From Marasmius tenuissimus (taxonomy: Eukaryota > Basidiomycota > Agaricomycetes > Agaricales > Marasmiaceae): DNA of 64,000 nucleotides. A program made the translations under genes and the position numbers. The notes beneath the pieces were generated by a model, which was given only the letters and a program-made list of their open reading frames with translations, had not been told where the DNA came from and did not search any database. The DNA is taken from contig JAQOTA010000054.1 of the NCBI GenBank assembly GCA_029532415.1, positions 1,550,001 to 1,614,000 on the forward strand. Direction: 5' to 3'. Below, piece by piece: positions 56,358 through 64,000 of this stretch (position 1 is its first letter; each line of letters begins with the position of its first letter).

Positions 56358-58300
56358 TTACTCGCTGTCCTCATCGTCGTCTACCCATTTCCGCACGTTG
56401 AATGGGTCTGGTTGCCCGTCCATCCTCAGCATGCTAAGAGCGATTGATTATCAGTTTGTGCAGCGTGGTCTCGTCATAGCAGAAGAAACACTGACCTGTC
56501 GAAGAGATTGATTGTTTCTTGTTCCTCTCTATCGTCCACGTCGTGATCGCTTGCATCGAGAAGTAAATTTTGAAGTAGAGCATCTCTTTCCTCTTGTGTA
56601 CTTTCCTTCCTCAGCTGTCGAACTTCCGTTGGCGTAAGCTTCATATCGTGCATGAACGGGGCCGAAGGTGTCGGACTATGTAAACAAATGTCACGTTCGA
56701 TACCTGCAGTGGCAATGAGAGGAAGGTGAGGGTGCATAACAGCGGTATTAACGATGGAATCGTGTCCTATCATACCATCAGTCTCTCGAGCAAAGAAAAC
56801 AAGTCGATTCAAGAAGGCTACTTACCTTTCAAGATAGCGGCTGGCGTCGATAACTCGTGCGGGATATATCGCGTCGAGCTGCTCTTCTTTGTGAAACCTG
56901 CAATATGGCAATGAGACACAAGTGACGATGTAATCTCGAGCGACTTTCTTACCGATCGTCCTCGAATCCTTTCTGTACCAGTCGTGGAACGAAATCTCTT
57001 CTCTCATCGAGATCAACTCCTCGATCGGTGGTATCTTCCAAAGATATCCACAGAAATTATCCGATCCTGCGCAATAGTAGTTTACTCCTAGGTCGTCCGG
57101 TGGCCCTCCGAAGCTTCCATGCTGAGTATTTCGACGTCGGAAAAAGTAAAATTCTGAGGCAGTTCATTATATTCACCTTCATTGTGCATGAGTTCGCGTA
57201 GGTTCTTTGACCGTCCGGAAACGGTGCCCCATCTGGGGTGTTGCGTCCCGTGAAGAATGCGAGAGGGTCGGGGTCAGATAATTTGAATAGGGTTGGGTAG
57301 TAGTGCAGCATTGTAATGGCTAGTTGACTACCTAGAGTCGAGCGTGCTAAATTGATATCCTCGAAGGGGTGAATGGTGAACATACCATCAGCATTAAAGG
57401 TGACGCTGCTGCTCTCTGGGTTACTCAAGTGTGCCGTATCTCTTCGTGAAAGCTTCGTGTTATACTGGGGAGAGGAAATCAGAACTTCAGGCTTGAGAGC
57501 GACACGGTTATTTGGTGTCAGTAGGCGCACATTCAAAACGACACCATTGTCACTCCTCTCTTTGCGGCTACCGAAACCCATTCTTGTATCCCTCAAAGCA
57601 ACCCTTCCCCGTCCGTCACTCGTCACAAACAGATGCTCTGTCTGTGGATGGTATTGGACACCTGTCACCTCCTTGTCTAGCTGGACAGCATCCTGTGCGC
57701 GACTCGTCCGTACGACTGAAGCCGGCTTCGCGCGGGTGTCGTGTAGGGTTATTCTTCCTCCATCAGTTGCACTAATGAAGATCTCTTCCTGAAACGGATT
57801 GCACGAGATTTCACGTATGCTGTCCTGCTTCATGATTTAGTACGTGGTGAAGAAGAACAATGAATGAAGACACATATTCCCGGAATATAGCACTCGCTCT
57901 ATTTTCCTCCTTCGTCAACGTAGATCCGAGACGAGATATATCGTATTGGTAGACTTGGAAATCCACTCCCCCACTTGATTTCGGAGTAGAGTACGAGTGA
58001 CACCAATCCAAGAGGATACGGTAAGACCATGTCAAGTCCTCCAGGCAAAGCAGGTGAACCGCAAATGCTTACGCAAATAGAGAGCGATTTGAGCATGAGA
58101 AATCAAAGCAGAAGATGTTTCGCTGTCCGGAATATGGCGTTAATACGCTTCTATATTTGACTCTGCCGATCCCTGAGATACTTGTCCTTTTTACTTACCA
58201 GAGGGCCAACGAAAGTGTGACAAGGCTCGACGACGTTCTCTTGGTGGAAATCCCAGAGGTTTATTTTCAAGTCTTTCGTTGAGGGGTTATGAGTTGGCAT
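56358..58300 (-). CDS. WD40-repeat protein, DCAF-like
   Basis: The minus-strand gene starts MPTHNPSTKDLKINLWDFHQEN and continues LRNIFCFDFSCSNRSLFA, then SGGVDFQVYQYDIS, IREISCNPFQEEIFISATDGGRITLHDTR, VTGVQYHPQTEHLFVTSDGRGRVALRDTR, and MIGHDSIVNTAVMHPHLPLIATAGIERDICLHSPTP, a row of WD40 blades. The C-terminus (TPTEVRQLRKEST, then MLRMDGQPDPFNVRKWVDDDEDSE) is conserved among fungal proteins related to DDB1-CUL4-associated factors. Such proteins recruit substrates to a CRL4 ubiquitin ligase, or act as scaffolds. The many short introns were located from frame and splice sites, but not every boundary was fixed. Confidence 0.82.
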
Positions 58301-58801
58301 TGAGTTGAAGAATCAATGACAATTCGAAGTACAACGCACCATCCCCCCCCACTAGCCAAAAATCTTCCACCCTGCCTTGAAAATGCCAATGCGTTCACAC
58401 AAGATGCGTGTCCTCTCAGTTTACTTAAAAGAATAGGTGATAATCAGACGTAAAAGTCACGCAACAGAGTAATTGCTGCGCACTGATAGTAGGGAAACCC
58501 ATGGTCATATATCGACTGAGGTCCCAAGGGTAGCGCGAATGAAGGACTATGAAGGTGTCGCCTTTTGCAGGGAGCGGGTCCACATTGGGTCTCCATCTTT
58601 TCAGTGTTGAGTTATGATGCGATGGTGCACGGGGTGAGAACTGTGTAGTTGGAACTGGTGAAGGTCAGGAAGGAGACGAGTTGTGGGCAAGTTGTGGGTG
58701 CTTATTGGTACCGAGCAAGGCTGACGTCACGAGTGAATATTCACTGAACCATTTCTTCCCACGCAACTGTGGTTTGCTCTTGACCACAACTTTGTGGCCA
58801 C
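58301..58801. other. Intergenic region, nothing recognised
   Basis: A divergent promoter region between the WD40 gene and the trypsin-like gene; no further motif is identified. Confidence 0.4.
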
Positions 58802-60448
58802 ATGCAGAACGAAGCCTCTATCCAGCCTCTCCAGTCACCTGTGACCGAGATGGAGGCCAATTTCTACTCCTCTGGCCTTCCTTCCCGTCCACGCCTCATT
58901 GCACGGTCAAGTACTACCCCTTGGGAGCAGCCAATAGGCCCATGGGCCTACAGTGAGCGAAAGGAGCTCCGAATAGTAGGCGACCACCCGGTTGTTACCA
59001 TCTGGGCACCAGAAGGGAGGGACGGGTTGAGTCTCCAGGTCATGGAAATCTTGAACTCGAAGAGGGTGCAATGGACTGCACTGGACGTGATTCGTATCGC
59101 CAAAGTTGGCGAGCCCTCTGCCCCTGTCATCGTATGGATTGGAATATTGCCTCAATCTCTCTCTCCACCCAATGGTTTGGATGTTGCGCTGGAGTGCAAA
59201 CAGGTCCTCGTGAGGAACAGCATCACAGATGTCGATGTTGAAATTCGTGAAACGCTCGTCTCTCGATCCGCCGGTCCCAGTTTTCTCGACCCTATCTGCA
59301 CTCCTTACCCGTTCGCACATTCGTACATCTACCATCCGTTTGCAGAGGTGCGCAGGCCTCTGACGACCACCTTTGGGCTCAGCATTTGTGCTCAAGCCAC
59401 ACGAAACGTCGAGGGGACAGGAGGCTTCTTCATCGCTGAAGGGGGTGGCGAAAACAGAATCATGCTCGTTACGGCTCGTCATGTCGTTGTTCCCGACACT
59501 TCGAAAAACGACGTCATTCACGAGGTCTCGAGTGGACCTCGGGAGGATATCCTACTTCTCGGTGACGCTGCGTTCGAGACGCTTGTCGACTCCACCGAGA
59601 CTGCGCACAGATATGGCCAAGAAGATGGAAGTAACGGAGCAATTCCTCAAGGAGACCGAGACCGAGGGGATGGATGATGAAAAAGTCCAGGTGCTGCGTG
59701 CCTTGGATAGGGCTGGACTGCCCATCATGAAAATGGTGTTGAAGAAATGTGAGGCCTTACACAACGACCTCACCAAGTCCTGGAAAGCTTCCGAAAACCG
59801 CGTTATAGGACACGTTCTCTACGCTCCTTCGGTCGCGTTCGGCGTCGGTGACCTCGGATTCACTGAGGACTTCGCCATTGTCCAGGTCAACCATTCCAAA
59901 CTAAACGCAAGCAATTTTCTTGGCAATGTCATTGACCTGGGAACTGGTATCGACCCTCAAAGGCTCAGCCGGCTCATCCATCCGTTCGTCTCAAACGGCC
60001 AGAACTTCAAGTACCCGATAAAGGATGGGCTGCTTAGACTCCGAGGCACTATCACAACCAACGACATGTACCGTTCCCCCACACTCAATCAGAGGGACAA
60101 TTTTTGTCACATAGTCATCAAACGGGGGCGTACGACTGGCCTCACTATAGGTTACGCCAACAATATTTGCTCCTATGCCCGTCACTACTTCGAGGACAGA
60201 GAGCCCGGGAGACCAAGGAGTGGGCTATCGTAAGTCATGAAAAGGGACCTGGGGTGTTTTCCGCCAAAGGTGACTCTGGCTCTGTCATCGTAGACGGTGG
60301 CGGCCGTATTGGCGGCCTCCTCACTGGTGGTGCTGGCTCGAATGCTTCGACAGATATCACCTATGCCACCCCTATCGACTTCCTACTGGAGCGGATCAAA
60401 CAGAGATTCCCCAAAGCCCACCTTTACCCTGTTCTCACTGCTGCGTAA
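58802..60448 (+). pseudogene. Trypsin-like serine peptidase family protein with two frameshifts
   Basis: The protein belongs to a large, poorly characterised Agaricomycete family. It starts MQNEASIQPLQSPVTEMEANFY and has IVGDHPVVTIW early. A trypsin-like triad can be read: His in IMLVTARHVVVPD, Asp in GFTEDFAIVQV, and Ser in FSAKGDSGSVIVDGGGRIGG. ITYATPIDFLLERIK is the conserved end. The reading frame shifts near 59600 (after AFETLVDST) and returns to the original frame near 60220 (before EWAIVSHEKG). The two shifts compensate, and the middle 620 bases, with the Asp, are open in their own frame. No plausible introns explain the shifts. This is either a recent pseudogene or a pair of sequencing errors. 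If intact it would be about 545 aa, cytoplasmic. Confidence 0.65.
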
Positions 60449-61381
60449 ACGGCGATTCCCCTTCCAGCATCTTCTACACTTCCTTGAGTCTCACATTGCT
60501 CGCAACCTGGTCACAGATGAATTACCCTTATCAACACCGGCAGCCCCTTTTGCGTGGATTTTCGCTGTTCGATCACAGAAGCATTTCCCTTATTGTAAAC
60601 CATCATATGATGACCCAGTACTCTCCGACATAAAGGATTAATATAAGATCGCTCTGCCAAATTAATGGTCATAAAACGTGCAATACGTCCATGAGGAACA
60701 CATGAACGACTTGATCCTTGTCGGAAGCGAAGACAGTCATGATCGCCCCCACGTTCTCTATGTAGGCTAGAGCCAAGAACTCGAAACGGGGGCCAAGTGT
60801 GGAATCAAGTAAATTGAGGTCATGGATACCGGCGGTCCATCGCGAACGAACTTGAGAAAGAGCGGGAAGACTACAACATTCAGCATTCTACTCTGCAACT
60901 AGACAAAATATACTACGTATGTATGTAAAACAATAAAAAGCCAGAATGGCAGATGTTGTAATATAGTAGCGTGTCAAGAGAATCATAAATCAAGCAAGAA
61001 AAAAGAAACAAAAAAATATCGCATCTATGTACGTGAAAAAGTCTATGGTCAGAGTGGTTCTACATAAGGTCTATAAGCATCATCAGAGGAAAATAGAGGA
61101 AATTTATCTATAGATAGCGAAGAAAGAAAACATTATTCGACGACGGTCTAATGAGATGCGCAAGGATGTTGACTGATGACTGATGATGAGATGAGTGAGT
61201 GGGTGAGACGAGGAGGTGGGTAGTTGAGACAAAAGAATAACTGATAGATCAAATGAAGACAGCGACGGAAAGAACAGATTCGTGAACCACCGTCCCAAGG
61301 AGAGAAAAGAGTCCGTTGAAAGATCCGCTGGCGTTCCAATATGATAAGGATGATGTGTTCGTTTGTCGGTAAAACCGGTCA
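60449..61381. other. Intergenic region, nothing recognised
   Basis: The 3' flanks of the peptidase-like gene and of the CreA-type gene converge here. No gene is seen; the region is AT-rich, with A-runs near 60990-61020. Confidence 0.45.
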
Positions 61382-63720
61382 TCACCGCACGACGGCGGCA
61401 GGAGGATCCACCACCATAGCCATACCACCAACGTTAACTTGTCCCCTAGCGGCAGCTTCAAACAAGCTGAATCCCGGCAGCTCCACCTTTTTAGCCTTCG
61501 CATCGTCTTTAGTGGTTGCACCAACGTCCTTGCCGCGTTTCGTTGTCTCCTCTACGCTTTGATCCGTCTTTTCATCGTCATCTTTCGGTAGATTGAGAGG
61601 AGCCAAGGTGATAGGCGGAGACCCACTCCTCGACGGAGGCATCGACATCGGGAACATCCCACCGGGCACTGCATTCAGAGTTTGACTGTGACCAAGGTGA
61701 CCAGAGGATGCCGTAGGGACTGGCCCAGGTGATGACGAACGCTTAGGAGGTAAAGGATTCGAGTGAATGGGCGTCATGCCAAATGCCATCCTCACCGAGT
61801 GAGCCAAATGACTCTGCGTCCGATGTGGCCCTCCCTCCCATTGTAGCGGCGACGAGGCCCTCGAAGAGTCGGCACTTCTCGCTTCGCGCACATGGGAGAA
61901 TAGACTTCCCGTCGGGGTTGTCGAGGAGGTCCTTCCTATCCCCGCACTCGGTCCCGACCCCAGATCCAAATGAGGAGGGCCGTGCTCGGGACTCCCGCGA
62001 CCACTGCCTCCCGCAGCGGTCAGATGCGCTGCATGATGGGAGTGGTAGTCGCCTTTTGAATCTCTGTATGGATGGGCTGCATGGTGGTGGTGATGGTGAT
62101 GGTGGTTTCTATGATGATGGACAGCAGGATGATCGTTGACTGTAGATCCGTGTGCCGGGGGTGGTAACAGGACCGGGCTAGGGGCCCTTGACGGATTCGC
62201 AGAATGCAGATTCAATCCACGCAACGGACCAAGGAATGGACTAGTGCTAGGTGTGTAAGCGACCGGAGCTGCCGGTGCTGGATATTCCGCGGGCGAGCTA
62301 GATTTATACAAACCACCGTTCGAGCCGAAAGTAAGCGGACTCGATTTCGGCGGAGAGTTGGGAACGGAACGCGGATAGGCAGGGTAAGGTTGCGGATGAA
62401 GCTGCACTGAATGAGGAGAAGTCGAGGCCGACGCAGTTGTTGTAGAGGGTGAGGTTGATAATGGCGGAGGAAGGACGCTGTATTGAGGGGAATGTGGAAG
62501 TGAATGGGTTGCGGGACGTGATCGCGCGTTTTCGGAGTACGACTTGGGCCTGTGTACTTGCATCTGCGCACCCTCAGAATCAGACGACATGGGTGAGGGA
62601 GAATCATGCGTTCGCCTCGACTGCGTGTACACAGCGACATGGGAAGATTGATGGTAGGGGTGTGCCCATGCATGATGGGCGTGGTGATTATGATGTCCGC
62701 CGAGGCCAACTAAATGGCCTGTAGAGTGTGAATGGGTGAGGTGAGACGCCGTTGACGAGCTAGGACCATGCTCAGTGAAGTGAGCGGGCCCGCTAAGCCT
62801 CCTACGTTCTTTCAACTCTTTTTCTCTTTCGAGGTCGGCGGCATCCAAAATGGCTCTGTCCTCATCTCCCCTGACGGAATTGAATGAAGAATCTTCATCG
62901 TCCTCGGTTTCCCGTTCATTGGAAAGTCCAAAGTACCCTCTGTCGCTGGCAGCACTGCTTAGAGGCGTATACAGCGGGGTCGAGACTGGAGACGTAGCGG
63001 CGCTTTTAGATAAACGGCTGTCAATGAAATGAGGCTGAAGTGGGCGGGGATACGGGTTGGATGAGTGTGGATGGGGACGATTGTGTATGTGGAATTGTGT
63101 TTCAGCACGACGAAGAGCCTCAGCGTGCTTGGCCTCGTAGTGAGCCCTGCGCAGCGCTTCTTGGCGTTCCAAGGCATACAGTTCGTCCATGGCGACTGAC
63201 GAGAGAGTTGTGAATGGTGTCGGATGGGAACGGCGTGTGTGAGAGCCTTCATAGGGACTGATAGCGGTGGGTCTGGCATACGATTCCCCCTATGAGGTCC
63301 GTTAATTTCGAGATACTGAATAGAAGAAATATTCATGCTCACCTCATCGTCACTGTTTGCTCGACTTTTCGCTTTTTTCTTCACTGTCCTCCCCTCAGAC
63401 GTGGTGTCGTTAAGCTTCGCAGAGCTTTTGCTGTGCTTCGGGGAGTCGTTGTTGTGTATTCTAGAGTGCCTAGTGAGCTCATCCGATCTTGAAAATCGTT
63501 TCTCGCATGAGGGAAAGCTACAAGCAAAGGGCTTTTCTCCGGTGTGTGTGCGTATATGACGGGTCTGGGATAAGGGGTGAGTATGCTGGTCCACACACCA
63601 CAGCAGGAAGCTCGCTGATGAACGTACCTGATGCTCCAGACGACTGAAAGCTCTACCACAGAGAGGATACGGGCATTTGTAAGGACGGGGAATGGGCTTG
63701 TCAGATTGAGAGGCAACCAT
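61382..63720 (-). CDS. creA: CreA/Mig1-type C2H2 carbon catabolite repressor
   Basis: The protein is a DNA-binding repressor that in fungi shuts off genes for alternative carbon sources and plant-cell-wall enzymes in the presence of glucose. Exons 63628-63720, 63343-63564 and 61382-63289 give 740 aa. The two zinc fingers, [20 protein letters not shown] with [15 protein letters not shown] and [25 protein letters not shown], match the CreA/Mig1 pair, and the first intron splits finger 1 at LEHQ|TRH. The long C-terminal region is Ser/Pro/His-rich with a poly-His stretch (about 62075-62120) and acidic patches ([11 protein letters not shown]). The C-terminal VDPPAAVVR end is not known to me. The nuclear localisation signal is probably TVKKKAKSR. 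Targets in this window could include the CE15 gene, but no binding test was possible. Confidence 0.93.
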
Positions 63721-64000
63721 GGTGGTCAGTGAGCATGGAAGTGAGAGGCAAAAAAAAGTCGAATGGCGTGCCGGTGGTAATGTATAACTTTGTTCCTTTC
63801 TCGGGCCGAAGCGGGCGTAAGATAAACTACCCCACAATCCTCCTAATATCGATCACCCCAGTCCGGTCGACAGAGGCAGTTCCCGGAGGGTCCCCCATTC
63901 TCTGGGCCATGCCTCATTCAATTGGTGCCTCCGCAGACCCAACACATAAGTTTTCTTGATGTTCTTAGCTGTTCTGGCCTTCCTTTTACCGTGGTTCTCG
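63721..64000. other. Promoter side of the CreA-like gene
   Basis: No gene is recognised in the remaining bases at the right edge. Confidence 0.4.

Noticed and set aside
1..64000. CRISPR arrays, riboswitches or bacterial-type operons
   Set aside because: The genome is eukaryotic with spliced genes; the only regular short repeat is the 12-bp minisatellite, which has no spacers.

Overview
The window looks like nuclear DNA of a filamentous basidiomycete (Agaricomycetes). Nearly every gene is split by 50-60 nt GT-AG introns. The gene families are typical of wood- and litter-degrading mushrooms: secreted DyP peroxidases, a CE15 glucuronoyl esterase, a SidA-type ornithine hydroxylase, a BTB/POZ protein, a galactose-binding-like membrane protein and a CreA-type zinc-finger repressor. 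No prokaryotic operons, CRISPR arrays or rRNA genes were seen.

Layout. 1-4.1 kb: a partial unknown gene at the left edge, an FAD monooxygenase (+) and a three-domain gelsolin/severin protein (-). 6.1-13.3 kb: two tandem DyP-type peroxidase genes whose promoters are also duplicated; copy 1 has a greatly enlarged intron 2. 14.7-19.4 kb: a single-pass membrane protein and a secreted TAP-like alpha/beta hydrolase, both (-). 19.4-36 kb: a mobile-element island. It holds a Ty3/gypsy RNase H remnant, two hAT-like miniature elements with perfect 8-bp target duplications (one hit by a third, related element), three solo LTRs with 5-bp target duplications, a TA-flanked MITE, and a TIR element that splits a 12-bp minisatellite. 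A full-length ABCG transporter gene and an A1 aspartic protease gene lie in the island and are riddled by these insertions.

36-45 kb: a small hypothetical gene, a BTB/POZ gene, an aldo/keto reductase, the siderophore gene sidA behind a cluster of GATA motifs, and an alpha/beta hydrolase. 46-50.2 kb: three paralogous genes for small secreted, cysteine-containing hydrophobic proteins. Two are divergent and share a promoter region that contains a perfect 47-bp inverted repeat. 51.6-64 kb: a small hydrophilic protein, a queuosine-salvage glycosidase (Qng1 family), the CE15 esterase, a DCAF-type WD40 protein, a trypsin-like protein with two compensating frameshifts, and the CreA/Mig1-like carbon catabolite repressor.

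Functionally, the DyPs and the CE15 esterase act on lignin and lignin-carbohydrate links, and in related fungi CreA represses such genes. SidA provides the first step of hydroxamate siderophore synthesis. The strongest unusual signals are the datable nest of insertions in the ABC transporter and protease, the composite MITE, and the lineage-specific secreted-protein trio with palindromic promoters. Exon boundaries were read by eye from splice consensus and frame; all functions are inferred from recognisable motifs without database searches.
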